Below are positions 1 through 9,026 of a stretch of 64,000 bases of DNA, piece by piece. The stretch is from assembly GCF_016907995.1 (NCBI RefSeq), contig NZ_JAFBDA010000011.1:1-64000 (forward strand). Direction: 5' to 3'. Made by a program: the position numbers and the translations under genes. The stretch comes from Clostridium sardiniense (GTDB lineage: Bacteria; Bacillota; Clostridia; Clostridiales; Clostridiaceae). Position 1 is the first letter of the stretch, and every line of letters starts with the position of its first letter. Below the pieces are notes generated by a model that was not told the origin of the DNA, searched no databases, and worked only from the letters and a program-made list of their open reading frames with translations.

Positions 1-51
1 AATAGATGTAGTAAATGTTAAAATAATATTAAAAGATATGGAGGTACTATT

Positions 52-786
52 ATGAATAGAATGCATAAAGAGAATTTTAGAATAAAAAAAGATTTTTTAT
101 TATTAGAAAATAATAAATCAAGTGTTATATTTTCAACAGCTGAAGATGAGAGAAGTTTTAATAGAAATACAGATGAGGGAATAGATGCAATAAATAGTAT
201 AAAAGAAGATTTTAATGTAGATAAGGTGATTTATCTAAATCAAATACATTCAGACATAGTATTAAACTATAACGATGAAATAGATTTTATCGAGAATGAA
301 GGGGACGGAATAATAACAAATAAGAGAAATATTGCAATTGGAGTCTTTACTGCTGACTGCGTACCAGTAATTATTGTAAATGAAGTAGATGGAGTAATAG
401 GCGCTGTTCATAGTGGTTGGAAAGGAACTTTTAATTCAATTACAAAAAAAGCTCTACAAAGAATGGTTGATCTATATTCTGTTAATCACAAAAATACAAA
501 AATTTACATAGGGGCTCATATAAGAAAATGTTGTTATGAAGTATCAGAAGAGCTTAAAGAAAAATTTATAAAAGAAAAAAATATCAAAGAAGATATTTTA
601 TTTGATGGTAGAAATTTAAGTTTAAAAGAGTGTATTATAAAAGATTTAATAGATAGTGGTATATTAGAAGAAAATATATATGACTTTGATGCATGCACTT
701 ATTGTGAAGATAAAGTAAAATTACATTCATATAGAAAATCAAATGGATCATATGGAAGATTATTTTCATTTGTTCTATTGAAATAG
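52..786 (+). CDS. pgeF: Peptidoglycan editing factor PgeF (laccase-domain / YlmD-YfiH family)
   Basis: The 244-residue protein matches the copper/zinc-binding laccase-domain family (DUF152), whose members include PgeF and purine-nucleoside-cleaving enzymes. The family hallmarks are visible in the middle: TADCVP followed by AVHSGWKGT supplies the Cys and His metal ligands, and GAHIRKCCYEV lies further on. The length is usual for the family. A GGAGG seven bases upstream supports the first ATG. The gene ends 15 bases before the response-regulator gene and may be co-transcribed with it. In related bacteria the family is proposed to prevent misincorporation of amino acids into peptidoglycan precursors or to act on nucleosides; the sequence does not decide between these. 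Confidence 0.9.
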   Translation: MNRMHKENFRIKKDFLLLENNKSSVIFSTAEDERSFNRNTDEGIDAINSIKEDFNVDKVIYLNQIHSDIVLNYNDEIDFIENEGDGIITNKRNIAIGVFTADCVPVIIVNEVDGVIGAVHSGWKGTFNSITKKALQRMVDLYSVNHKNTKIYIGAHIRKCCYEVSEELKEKFIKEKNIKEDILFDGRNLSLKECIIKDLIDSGILEENIYDFDACTYCEDKVKLHSYRKSNGSYGRLFSFVLLK

Positions 787-801
787 AGGGGGATTAATGT
801 T

Positions 802-1509
802 TTGGCACAAGAAAAAATATTAATAGTTGATGATGAAGAACACATATTAGAATTATTAAAGTTTAATATTAAAAATGCTGGATATGAAGTTATTACTGCA
901 AACAATGGATTAGACGGAGTTAAACTTGCAAAAGAGGAAAAGCCAGATTTAGTATTATTAGATCTTATGTTACCAGGGATGGATGGTTATGATGTATGTA
1001 AAGAAATAAAGAAAAATAAAGAAACAAATAATACAGCTATAATAATGCTAACTGCAAAAGGTGAGGAGTTAGATAAGATATTAGGGCTTGAACTTGGAGC
1101 AGATGATTATATGACAAAGCCGTTTTCTATAAGAGAATTGCTTGCAAGAGTCAAAGCAGTTTTAAGAAGGAGTATACATACTAATTCAAATCAAGAAGAA
1201 GATTATTATGAAAATGGAAGACTTAAAATTGATTTTGAAAGACATGAAGTATTAATAAATAAAGAAAGAATAGACATGACTCTTAAGGAATTTGAACTTC
1301 TTGAAATACTTATCAAAAATAGAGGGAAAATTTTAAAAAGAGAGGTACTTTTAGATAAGATATGGGGATATGAATATATTGGAGAAACAAGAACTGTTGA
1401 TGTTCATATACGATATTTGAGAAAGAAAGTAGAAGAAGATGATAAAAATCCTAAACTTATTGAAACAATAAGAGGGGTAGGATATAGGTTTAACGGTCAA
1501 GGGTTATGA
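802..1509 (+). CDS. phoP: Response regulator, PhoP/PhoB (OmpR) family
   Basis: This is a 235-residue DNA-binding response regulator. An N-terminal receiver domain (about residues 4-118) carries the acidic pair DDEE, the phosphoryl acceptor Asp54 in LLDLMLPG, and the conserved Thr and Lys in MLTAKG and MTKPF. The C-terminal OmpR-type winged helix (about 135-232) ends in the typical RTVDVHIRYLRKK and TIRGVGYRF. The start is TTG, preceded by GAGGGGG; an ATG five bases upstream is out of frame. The stop overlaps the start of the kinase gene (ATGA). The Pst operon directly downstream makes phosphate-starvation control the likely role, though assignment as PhoP rather than another OmpR-type regulator rests on this context. 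Confidence 0.93.
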   Translation: MAQEKILIVDDEEHILELLKFNIKNAGYEVITANNGLDGVKLAKEEKPDLVLLDLMLPGMDGYDVCKEIKKNKETNNTAIIMLTAKGEELDKILGLELGADDYMTKPFSIRELLARVKAVLRRSIHTNSNQEEDYYENGRLKIDFERHEVLINKERIDMTLKEFELLEILIKNRGKILKREVLLDKIWGYEYIGETRTVDVHIRYLRKKVEEDDKNPKLIETIRGVGYRFNGQGL

Positions 1510-3197
1510 AGAAAAAAATAGTAACATCAGTAATAATAACGGTTATATTCGCTTTAGTAATATTAACATCATCTTTTATGGCATTATCTAGTATACAAGA
1601 AATTCAAAATACTAGAGATATACTTAAAAATTACAACAATATTGCTGCTAAATGGATAGATAATGGAAGATTAGAGAAGGCTGAATTAAATAATTTTAAA
1701 ATAAATGGAACCGATATAAGATTTACTATAATAAATAAAGATGGAAAAGTAACATTTGACTCAATAAGCGATATTAGTAATAATTATTTAGGTAGAGAAG
1801 AAATAGAAAAAGCAAAAATGAGCTCAAGTGGAGTAGGGTATTCAGAGAGGTATAGTGAAACATTAGGATTAAACATGATATATTGTGCGACAAAACTTAG
1901 TGATGGAACTATAATAAGAAGTAGTGTACCTGAATCTACAGTGAAAATATTTTACGCAGAAAATATGAAATATTATATTATAGTAGTATTTATAGTGCTA
2001 ATTCTTTCAGTTGCATTAGCACTTAAGCTTGTAAGAATAATTGTTGATCCTGTTAAACATCTAGAAAGTGTTACTTCAAAAATTGCAAATGGAAATCTTC
2101 AAACTAGAGTTAATATGGGTTCAAATGATGAACTAGGGCATTTAGGGAAAACATTTAATAATATGGCAGATCAACTCCAAAGTAAAATGAATGAAATAGT
2201 AGATAAACAAAATAGATTAGAGTCTATTTTAAATTGTATGCAAAGTGGGGTTATAGCTGTAGATAATAATAATGATATAATTACAATTAATCCTTATGCA
2301 CAAAGAATATTTGGTATAAATATAAATGCCACAGGAAAATCTTTAAATGATTGTATAGAAGATAAGAGAATTGAAGATATATTAAAAGGTGAAGATGGCA
2401 CTGAAGTTCAAGTTAAAATAAAAAAACCAGCTAGAAGATTCTTAAAAATAAAGACAGCAACTGTTATTAATGGATATAAGAGAATTGGCAGAGTTATTGC
2501 AATACAAGATATAACAGAAATGAAGAGACTTGAAAATATAAGAACGCAATTTGTTGCAAATGTATCTCATGAACTTAAAACACCTCTTACATCTATTAAA
2601 GGTTTTGCAGAGACGTTAAGATATGTAGATGATGAGGAAACAAAGAATAAATTTTTAGATATAATAGATAAGGAAGCTGTAAGGCTTACAAGGCTTATTA
2701 ATGATATTCTGGTACTTTCAAATTTAGAAAGTAATACAATAGAAGAGATGGAAGAATTCTTACCAGATGATATTATTGATGATGTTATTAATATTTTAAG
2801 TGAGCAAGCAAGTAGAAAAGATATTAAAGTAACATTTTATAGAGATAATATAAATTATATTTTAGGACAGAGAGATAAATTTTTACAAATGGCCCTTAAT
2901 ATTATTGAAAATGCAATAAAGTATTCAGAAGAAGGAGCGAAAGTTGATATAAAGAGTTTCTCTAGAAATGGATACTATAACTTTATTGTAAGAGATACAG
3001 GGATTGGTATACCAGAAGATGATCTTCCAAGGATATTTGAAAGGTTTTATAGAGTAGATAAGGCAAGAAAAAGTGGTGGAACAGGGCTTGGACTTGCGAT
3101 AGTAAAACATATAGTCAAAAGTTTTGGAGGTACCATAGAAGTTAAATCAGTGCTTAATGAAGGTACAGAATTTATATTTAAAATAAAACATATTTAG
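1506..3197 (+). CDS. phoR: PhoR-type membrane sensor histidine kinase
   Basis: The 563-residue kinase has an N-terminal membrane helix (about residues 7-29), an extracytoplasmic sensor segment of about 125 residues, and a second helix near 155-175. A HAMP linker, a PAS domain (about 235-340) and the HisKA dimerisation helix follow, with phospho-acceptor His355 in NVSHELKTPL. The catalytic domain shows the N box (NIIENAIKYS), G1 (DTGIGIPED) and G2 (GGTGLGLAIVKH). It overlaps the regulator gene by four bases, so the two are almost certainly translated together. This is the PhoR/WalK/VicK type of architecture. The adjacent pst genes favour PhoR. What the sensor segment detects cannot be read from the sequence. 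Confidence 0.93.
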   Translation: MKKKIVTSVIITVIFALVILTSSFMALSSIQEIQNTRDILKNYNNIAAKWIDNGRLEKAELNNFKINGTDIRFTIINKDGKVTFDSISDISNNYLGREEIEKAKMSSSGVGYSERYSETLGLNMIYCATKLSDGTIIRSSVPESTVKIFYAENMKYYIIVVFIVLILSVALALKLVRIIVDPVKHLESVTSKIANGNLQTRVNMGSNDELGHLGKTFNNMADQLQSKMNEIVDKQNRLESILNCMQSGVIAVDNNNDIITINPYAQRIFGININATGKSLNDCIEDKRIEDILKGEDGTEVQVKIKKPARRFLKIKTATVINGYKRIGRVIAIQDITEMKRLENIRTQFVANVSHELKTPLTSIKGFAETLRYVDDEETKNKFLDIIDKEAVRLTRLINDILVLSNLESNTIEEMEEFLPDDIIDDVINILSEQASRKDIKVTFYRDNINYILGQRDKFLQMALNIIENAIKYSEEGAKVDIKSFSRNGYYNFIVRDTGIGIPEDDLPRIFERFYRVDKARKSGGTGLGLAIVKHIVKSFGGTIEVKSVLNEGTEFIFKIKHI

Positions 3198-3199
3198 TT

Positions 3200-3239
3200 A
3201 AAAAGGTAAAATCTATAATTATAGATTTTTACCTTTTTT
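3200..3239 (+). terminator. Intrinsic terminator after phoR
   Basis: An A/T-rich hairpin begins three bases after the phoR stop. The left arm AAAAGGTAAAATCTAT pairs with ATAGATTTTTACCTTTT (one bulged base) and is followed by a T-rich run. It separates the two-component system from the pst operon. Confidence 0.8.
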
Positions 3240-3258
3240 CTCGTTATTAATACATTTG

Positions 3259-3317
3259 TTAAATTCATTTAACAAAATTCTAATGTAGTTTAACTTTTGT
3301 ATAATAACAGCTTAACT
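3259..3317 (+). promoter_or_regulatory. Candidate PhoP-box array and promoter of the pst operon
   Basis: TTAAC-type hexamers occur on helical-turn spacing at 3259 (TTAAAT), 3269 (TTAACA), 3290 (TTAACT) and 3312 (TTAACT). The starts differ by 10, 21 and 22 bases. The Bacillus Pho box is a direct repeat of TT(A/T/C)ACA-like hexamers about 11 bases apart. A TATAAT sits at 3300-3305 with no good -35, as expected for an activator-dependent promoter. The repeats are seen directly; their use by the PhoP homologue upstream is inferred. Confidence 0.5.
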
Positions 3318-3400
3318 TTCAAAAGATATTATAAAGACATAGTAATTAAGCATAATAAGTCAGAAAAGGAATTATCAAATATTTTGTGGAGGTTATAGAT

Positions 3401-4279
3401 ATGAGAAAGAAAAATTTGAAAATGGTAGTAACAGCATTAGCGATAACTATGGTAGGAGGAATATTTGTAGGATGTGGTTCAGGTACAAATAATGCAGTAA
3501 ATGATGGGCAAACAATAACAATAAGTGGATCATCAGCACTTCTTCCACTTATGGAACAGTCAATAGAAAAATTCAATGAAATTAAACCAGGGAATACAAT
3601 AAATGCACAAGCAGGAGGATCTGGAACGGGACTTACTCAAGTTTTAGAAGGATCAGTAAATATAGGTAATTCAGATGTACTTGCAGAAAGTAAATTAACA
3701 AAAGAACAAGCAAGTGAATTAGTAGATCATAAAGTAGTAGCTCAAGGATTTGGTGTAGTAGTCAATAAAGCTACTGGAATTACTAATTTAACAAAGAAGC
3801 AAATACAAGATATATTCTCAGGTAAGGTTAAAAATTGGAAAGAGGTTGGTGGAAAGGATATGGAGATATTAGTAATTCATAGACCAGCATCTTCAGGAAC
3901 AAGAGCAACATTTACAGAGAAGGTTTTAGACGGCAAAAAGGAATTAGAAAATGATTCAATCGGAGCAGTTCAAGATAGTAATGGAGCTGTATTAAATGCT
4001 ATGAAACAAAATGATGGTGCAATAAGCTATGTAGCTCTTTCATATATGAATAATGAAGAGGCTAAAAAATCATTAGATTTAGTCAAAATAGATGGTGCAG
4101 AACCTACAGTTGATAACATAAAATCAGGAAATTATAAATTCTGGTCATGGGGACATATGTACACTAAAGGAGAGGCTAATGGACTTTCAAAAGAATTTAT
4201 TGATTTTGTGGGTAGCAAAGAAAATTCAGAAAGCATAAATAATCTTGGATTAATTCCTGGTAATGAAATTAAAGAATAG
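3401..4279 (+). CDS. pstS: Phosphate ABC transporter substrate-binding lipoprotein PstS
   Basis: This protein is the extracellular phosphate receptor of the Pst importer. I place the start at the ATG at 3401 because TGGAGG lies eight bases upstream; a GTG at 3386 would overlap that site. The N-terminus is a lipoprotein signal: a lysine-rich start, a hydrophobic stretch, and the lipobox FVGC, whose Cys would be lipid-modified and anchor the protein to the outer face of the membrane. Phosphate-binding motifs of the PBP family are present: SGSSALLP near the N-terminus, AGGSGTGL, and HRPASSGTR further on. About 292 residues is normal. It opens the pstSCAB-phoU operon. Confidence 0.96.
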   Translation: MRKKNLKMVVTALAITMVGGIFVGCGSGTNNAVNDGQTITISGSSALLPLMEQSIEKFNEIKPGNTINAQAGGSGTGLTQVLEGSVNIGNSDVLAESKLTKEQASELVDHKVVAQGFGVVVNKATGITNLTKKQIQDIFSGKVKNWKEVGGKDMEILVIHRPASSGTRATFTEKVLDGKKELENDSIGAVQDSNGAVLNAMKQNDGAISYVALSYMNNEEAKKSLDLVKIDGAEPTVDNIKSGNYKFWSWGHMYTKGEANGLSKEFIDFVGSKENSESINNLGLIPGNEIKE

Positions 4280-4310
4280 ATATAAAAAGCAATAGATAGG
4301 AATGAGAAAT

Positions 4311-5201
4311 ATGAAGAAAAGAAGTTTTAAAGAAAGGTTATTAAATGAATATTTAGGAAAAGGATTTTCAAGTTTTTGTGGGATTTTAATAATTTTAATA
4401 ACAATATCAATAATTATATTTATAGGATCAAAAGGAATACAAACTTTCACTAAAGGTGAATATAGCGTATTAGAGTTTTTATTCACAAATAACTGGAACC
4501 CAACAGGTAGCCCTAAAACCTTTGGAGCTTTTGCCTTCATATTAGGATCAACATTAGTATCATTAGGGGCAGTAATTTTAAGTGCCCCTATTGCTATTGC
4601 ATTAGGGATATTTGTTAATGTAATTTCCAAAGGATTTGGAGAAAAAGTAATTAAACCAGCACTTGAAATTTTAGTTGGTATACCATCAGTAGTATATGGG
4701 TGGGTTGGTGTATCTGTACTAGTACCTATTATAAAGGATAACTTTGGAGGTATGGGATTCTCACTTCTAGCTGGAGTACTAGTATTATCACTTATGATTC
4801 TTCCAACTATAGCAACACTTTCAATAGATGCGATTAAAGGAATCCCAAGGGAACATATTGAAGCATCATATGGACTTGGAGCAACAAGATGGCAAACAAT
4901 TAAAAATGTAATAGTACCTGGTTCAAAATCTGGAATACTTACAGGCGTTGTACTTGGAATAGCGAGAGCTTTTGGAGAAGCCCTTGCAGTACAAATGGTA
5001 ATTGGAAATGCGGTTAAAATACCAGATAGTTTAACATCATCAGCAGCAACATTAACAAGTATATTAACAATGGATATGGCAAACACAGTAAGTGGATCAG
5101 CATGGAATGATGCTTTATGGACGCTTGCACTAATACTACTAATAATATCATTTATATTCATACTAATAGTTAGAAATATAGAAAAAAGAGGAGTGAGATA
5201 A
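4311..5201 (+). CDS. pstC: Phosphate ABC transporter permease PstC
   Basis: This is an integral membrane permease of about 296 residues with six predicted hydrophobic helices. The cytoplasmic loop carries an EAA-type motif (EASYGLGATRWQTIKNVIVP) that docks on the ATPase. A GIPSVVYGW segment typical of PstC lies in the middle. The ATG at 4311 sits nine bases after AGGA; an in-frame ATG at 4302 would abut the ribosome site, so it is less likely. The gene lies between pstS and pstA and works with PstA as the two-subunit membrane channel. Confidence 0.94.
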   Translation: MKKRSFKERLLNEYLGKGFSSFCGILIILITISIIIFIGSKGIQTFTKGEYSVLEFLFTNNWNPTGSPKTFGAFAFILGSTLVSLGAVILSAPIAIALGIFVNVISKGFGEKVIKPALEILVGIPSVVYGWVGVSVLVPIIKDNFGGMGFSLLAGVLVLSLMILPTIATLSIDAIKGIPREHIEASYGLGATRWQTIKNVIVPGSKSGILTGVVLGIARAFGEALAVQMVIGNAVKIPDSLTSSAATLTSILTMDMANTVSGSAWNDALWTLALILLIISFIFILIVRNIEKRGVR

Positions 5202-5203
5202 GA

Positions 5204-6088
5204 ATGGACGCAAAAAAAATAGATAAACTTGCAACGGGAGTATTCTACTTAGTAGCATTTATGGTAGTAGCTATACTTGGGGCATTCATTGCGTATATTT
5301 TATATAAAGGTATTGGCATGATAACTCCTTCATTTATATTTGGAAAACCTAGTATGACAAGTGCAGGTGGTGGAATTGGACCACAAATATTTAATTCACT
5401 TTACATGTTAGTTATTTCATTAATAATAACAGTACCTATAGGAATAGGAGCAGGGATATATTTAGCAGAGTATGCTAAAGAAGGTCTAGTTTTAAATATT
5501 ATAAGATTATCACTTGAAACTATGTCATCATTACCTTCAATAGTAATAGGTATGTTTGGTCTTTTAGTATTTGTAAATTTAGCAGGATGGGGATATTCAA
5601 TAATAGCAGGTGCATTATCAGTTAGTATATTAAATATTCCATCAATGACAAGAATATCAGAAAATGCTATAAGACATGCATCTAAGAAAGTTAAAGAAGC
5701 TTCATTAGGTCTTGGAGCTAGTAAATGGCAAACTATAAGAAAATTAACACTTCCAATAGCAATGAAAGATATTCTAACAGGAATAATATTAGCTTCAGGA
5801 AGAATTTTTGGAGAAGCAGCAGCATTCTTATATACAGCAGGACTAAGTTCAGGAATGCTCAACTTTAATCAAATTAGTCTTACTGGAAACACATCTGCAT
5901 TTTCACTTTTTAGACCAGCAGAAACTTTAGCAGTTCATATATGGAAATTAAATTCAGAAGGTGTAGTACCAGATGCTTCAGCAATAGCAAATGGAACAGC
6001 AGCAGTGCTTATAATAATGGTTTTACTATTTAATTTATTAGCAAAGGTTATTGGAAATAGAATGTTAAAGGCATATAGTGGCAAGTAG
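5204..6088 (+). CDS. pstA: Phosphate ABC transporter permease PstA
   Basis: This is the second membrane permease of the Pst system, 294 residues, starting two bases after the pstC stop. It has multiple hydrophobic helices, a periplasmic-loop-like GGGIGPQIFNSLYML segment seen in PstA proteins, and the ATPase-contact loop EASLGLGASKWQTIRKLTLP. The SD GAGGAG overlaps the 3' end of pstC, which suggests translational coupling. It pairs with PstC and is energised by PstB. Confidence 0.94.
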   Translation: MDAKKIDKLATGVFYLVAFMVVAILGAFIAYILYKGIGMITPSFIFGKPSMTSAGGGIGPQIFNSLYMLVISLIITVPIGIGAGIYLAEYAKEGLVLNIIRLSLETMSSLPSIVIGMFGLLVFVNLAGWGYSIIAGALSVSILNIPSMTRISENAIRHASKKVKEASLGLGASKWQTIRKLTLPIAMKDILTGIILASGRIFGEAAAFLYTAGLSSGMLNFNQISLTGNTSAFSLFRPAETLAVHIWKLNSEGVVPDASAIANGTAAVLIIMVLLFNLLAKVIGNRMLKAYSGK

Positions 6089-6097
6089 GAGGAACGT

Positions 6098-6847
6098 ATG
6101 AGTATAATAGAAACTAAAAATTTAAATCTTTATTATGGAACAAATAGAGCTCTTAAAGATATAAATATGAAATTTGAAAAAAATGAGGTTACAGCTCTTA
6201 TAGGACCATCAGGTTGTGGTAAGTCAACCTTCTTAAGAACAATAAATAGAATGAATGATCTTATAGATTCAGTAAAAATAGAAGGAGAAGTTCTATTTGA
6301 AGGAAACAATATATTTGATGATTATGATGAGATTGCATTAAGAAAAAGGATTGGTATGGTATTCCAAAAACCAAATCCTTTTCCAATGTCTATATATGAT
6401 AATGTAGCTTATGGACCAAGAATACATGGGATTAAAGATAAGAAGGTATTAGATGAGATAGTAGAAAAAAGCTTAAAAGGTGCAGCACTATGGGAAGAAA
6501 CAAAAGACAGGCTTAAAAAGAGTGCTATGGGACTGTCAGGAGGTCAACAACAAAGACTATGTATAGCTAGAACTCTTGCTATATCACCTGAAATAATTCT
6601 TATGGATGAACCAACATCAGCACTTGATCCTATTTCTACTAATAAAGTAGAGGACTTAATTGAAGAACTTAAAAAAGAATATACTGTTATTATAGTTACT
6701 CATAATATGCAACAAGCTGGAAGAATAGCAGATAAAACAGCATTCTTCTTAAATGGTGAGGTTATAGAGTATGGTAAAACAGAAGATATATTCTATAGAC
6801 CAGAGGATAAGAGAACAGAGGATTATATTACAGGAAGATTTGGTTAA
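6098..6847 (+). CDS. pstB: Phosphate ABC transporter ATPase PstB
   Basis: The 249-residue ATP-binding subunit shows a complete set of ABC motifs: Walker [10 protein letters not shown] (residues 36-44), the Q-loop in [13 protein letters not shown] (a PstB hallmark), the signature [13 protein letters not shown], Walker [14 protein letters not shown] and the switch His in VTHNMQQ. GGAGG precedes the start and the gene begins nine bases after pstA. It hydrolyses ATP to drive phosphate import through PstCA. In other bacteria it also takes part in signalling phosphate sufficiency together with PhoU. Confidence 0.97.
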   Translation: MSIIETKNLNLYYGTNRALKDINMKFEKNEVTALIGPSGCGKSTFLRTINRMNDLIDSVKIEGEVLFEGNNIFDDYDEIALRKRIGMVFQKPNPFPMSIYDNVAYGPRIHGIKDKKVLDEIVEKSLKGAALWEETKDRLKKSAMGLSGGQQQRLCIARTLAISPEIILMDEPTSALDPISTNKVEDLIEELKKEYTVIIVTHNMQQAGRIADKTAFFLNGEVIEYGKTEDIFYRPEDKRTEDYITGRFG

Positions 6848-6868
6848 TAATAATTAAGAGGTGGTTAT

Positions 6869-7525
6869 ATGATAAGGGAGTCACAAAAATTAAGAATAAA
6901 TACTATAAACAACAACTTAAGCAAAATGACTGATTTAGTAAAAGATCAATTAAATCAAAGTATGTTGGCGTTAAAAGAAAGAGATAGCAAATTAGCAGAT
7001 GAAATAATAAAAGATGATGATAAAGTAGATAATCTCCAAAGAATAATTGAAGAAGAATGTATTAAGTTCATAGCAACAGAGCAACCTTTAGCAAAAGATT
7101 TAAGAAGAGTATTTACAGCGTCAAAAATAGTAACTGACTTAGAAAGAATGGCAGACCATGCAGTTGATATATGTAAAATTGCAAGAAAAGCAGATTCTAA
7201 AACTTATATAAGTGAAGCAAAAAAACTATGGGTTATGGAAGAGAAAATTCAAAGTATGATTAATCTAGCATTAAAGGCTTATCTAGATAGAGATGCTGAT
7301 AAAGCTTATGATATATGTAAATTAGATGACGAGATAGATGATTTGTATAAAGAGGTCTTTAAAGAGACATTAGTTTATATAAAAGATGATGAGAGCCAAG
7401 TTGAAGTTGGGACTAATTTATTGTTTGTAAGTAAGTATTTAGAGAGAATTGGAGACCATGTAACTAATATTTGCGAATGGATCATATTTAGCAAAAAAGG
7501 TGAATATGTTGATTTAAATGAATAG
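6869..7525 (+). CDS. phoU: Phosphate uptake regulator PhoU
   Basis: The 218-residue helical protein has two PhoU repeats. Each contains the metal-binding E/D-x-x-x-D signature: DLERMADHAVDICKIA in the first and YLERIGDHVTNICEW in the second. PhoU is a peripheral cytoplasmic protein linking PstB to the PhoR kinase and damping the Pho response when phosphate is plentiful. It is the last gene of the operon, 21 bases after pstB, and is followed by a strong terminator. Confidence 0.95.
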   Translation: MIRESQKLRINTINNNLSKMTDLVKDQLNQSMLALKERDSKLADEIIKDDDKVDNLQRIIEEECIKFIATEQPLAKDLRRVFTASKIVTDLERMADHAVDICKIARKADSKTYISEAKKLWVMEEKIQSMINLALKAYLDRDADKAYDICKLDDEIDDLYKEVFKETLVYIKDDESQVEVGTNLLFVSKYLERIGDHVTNICEWIIFSKKGEYVDLNE

Positions 7526-7528
7526 TTT

Positions 7529-7563
7529 AAAACCACGCTAATAACTTTAGTGTGGTTTTTATT
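7529..7563 (+). terminator. Intrinsic terminator of the pst-phoU operon
   Basis: AAAACCACGCTA and TTAGTGTGGTTTTT form a hairpin with a short A/T loop and a T tract a few bases after the phoU stop. Confidence 0.88.
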
Positions 7564-7624
7564 ATGTATTTATTTTATATAATTTAAATTATGTATGTAA
7601 ATGTAGTGTTTTTCATGACTTTTA

Positions 7625-7653
7625 TTGACTAACTACATATATTAATGTAATAT
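7625..7653 (+). promoter_or_regulatory. Sigma-A promoter before the DUF512-der-gpsA cluster
   Basis: TTGACT at 7625-7630 and TAATAT at 7648-7653 are separated by 17 bases, close to the vegetative consensus. The downstream gene begins at 7693, giving a leader of roughly 30 bases. Confidence 0.6.
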
Positions 7654-7692
7654 AACAAAAGATACACTAGTTTATAAAAAGGGAGTGGAAAT

Positions 7693-9024
7693 ATGAAGAA
7701 CTTAATAAAAAGTGTGCTTCCAGATAGTATTGCAGAAGAAGTAGGTATAGAGCCTGGAGATTTTCTTCTTACAATTAATGATAAGGAAATAGAAGATATT
7801 ATTGATTATAGATTTTTAGCTGTAGATGAAGAGATAACAATTCAGGTAGAAAAAGCTAGTGGTGAGATATGGGATATTGAAATAGAAAAAGATTACGGTG
7901 AAGAGCTTGGACTAGATTTCGAAGGTGGAATAATGGATAAAGCAAAGAGCTGTAGTAACAAATGCGTATTTTGTTTTATAGATCAGTTACCAAAGGGGAT
8001 GAGAGATACTCTTTATTTTAAAGATGATGATTCAAGACTATCATTTTTACAAGGTAATTTTGTTACATTAACAAATATGAAAGAAAAAGATATAGATAGA
8101 ATAATAAATTACAAAATAAGTCCTATTAATATATCAGTACATACCACAAATCCAGAACTTAGGGTTAGGATGCTTAATAATAGATTTGCAGGTGAAATCT
8201 ATAAAAGAATGAAAAGACTTAAAGATGCAGGAATTCAAATGCATGCTCAAATAGTCTGTGTACCTGGAATTAATGATGGGGAAGAGCTTAAGAGAACAAT
8301 AAATGATTTATACACTCTTTATCCAGAGGTTAATAATGTAGCTGTAGTACCAATTGGTATCACTAAGTTTAGAAAAGGATTAACACATGTAAATACATTT
8401 ACAAAGGAAAGTTCAAAAGAAGCAATAGAAATGGTAGGGAAACTGCAAAATAAATTTATGAAAGAAGTTAATGAACCATTTGTAAGATTGTCAGATGAAT
8501 TTTATGTTGTAGCAGAAGAAGATGTTCCAGGTGAAGACTTCTATAATGGCTTTGAACAATTAGAGGATGGTGTAGGAACTATTCGTTATTATAGAGAAGC
8601 TATAAAGAGAGATTTAGAATTTTTAAATCTAAATAAAAAAGGAAGTTATACTGTAGTAACTGGTACATTAGCTTATAATGAAATAAAAGATGCTATGGAT
8701 AGTATAGTTTCAAAAAATCCAAAAGTTAAAATAGATGTAAAAAAGATTGTAAACAATTATTTTGGAGAAACTATTACAGTAGCAGGACTTTTAACAGGAA
8801 CAGATATTATAGAGCAAATAAAAGATAGTATAGATACACCATATCTTATAATGCCAGATAATATGTTCAGAAGAGGATATGAATTAGCTCCAGAGGAACT
8901 TGTTATGCTAGATGACGTAACAATTGATATGTTAGAGGATGCACTAGGTGTCAAGGTTATCGTGTGTGATTACTCAGGAGATGGGTTTATAGATATAATA
9001 AATAATTACAATGAGGAGGAATAG
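7693..9024 (+). CDS. DUF512 protein: PDZ-like domain plus radical-SAM-type iron-sulfur domain
   Basis: The 443-residue protein of unknown reaction begins with a PDZ-like segment (residues 1-60: [22 protein letters not shown]). A cysteine cluster follows, Cys87-x3-Cys91-x2-Cys94 ([17 protein letters not shown]), as in radical-SAM enzymes binding a 4Fe-4S cluster. The rest matches the DUF512 region, with [12 protein letters not shown] and GINDGEEL motifs. The family is widespread in Clostridia and Cyanobacteria and commonly sits next to der, as here (three bases apart). GGGAG precedes the ATG. The neighbour suggests a link to ribosome or RNA metabolism, but the substrate is unknown. Confidence 0.85.
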   Translation: MKNLIKSVLPDSIAEEVGIEPGDFLLTINDKEIEDIIDYRFLAVDEEITIQVEKASGEIWDIEIEKDYGEELGLDFEGGIMDKAKSCSNKCVFCFIDQLPKGMRDTLYFKDDDSRLSFLQGNFVTLTNMKEKDIDRIINYKISPINISVHTTNPELRVRMLNNRFAGEIYKRMKRLKDAGIQMHAQIVCVPGINDGEELKRTINDLYTLYPEVNNVAVVPIGITKFRKGLTHVNTFTKESSKEAIEMVGKLQNKFMKEVNEPFVRLSDEFYVVAEEDVPGEDFYNGFEQLEDGVGTIRYYREAIKRDLEFLNLNKKGSYTVVTGTLAYNEIKDAMDSIVSKNPKVKIDVKKIVNNYFGETITVAGLLTGTDIIEQIKDSIDTPYLIMPDNMFRRGYELAPEELVMLDDVTIDMLEDALGVKVIVCDYSGDGFIDIINNYNEEE

Positions 9025-9026
9025 TA

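Noticed and set aside
4250-5161. 300-codon minus-strand reading frame antisense to pstC
   Set aside because: It is explained as the shadow of pstC. The product is low-complexity Ile/Pro/Ser without domains, and no minus-strand promoter or SD is present.
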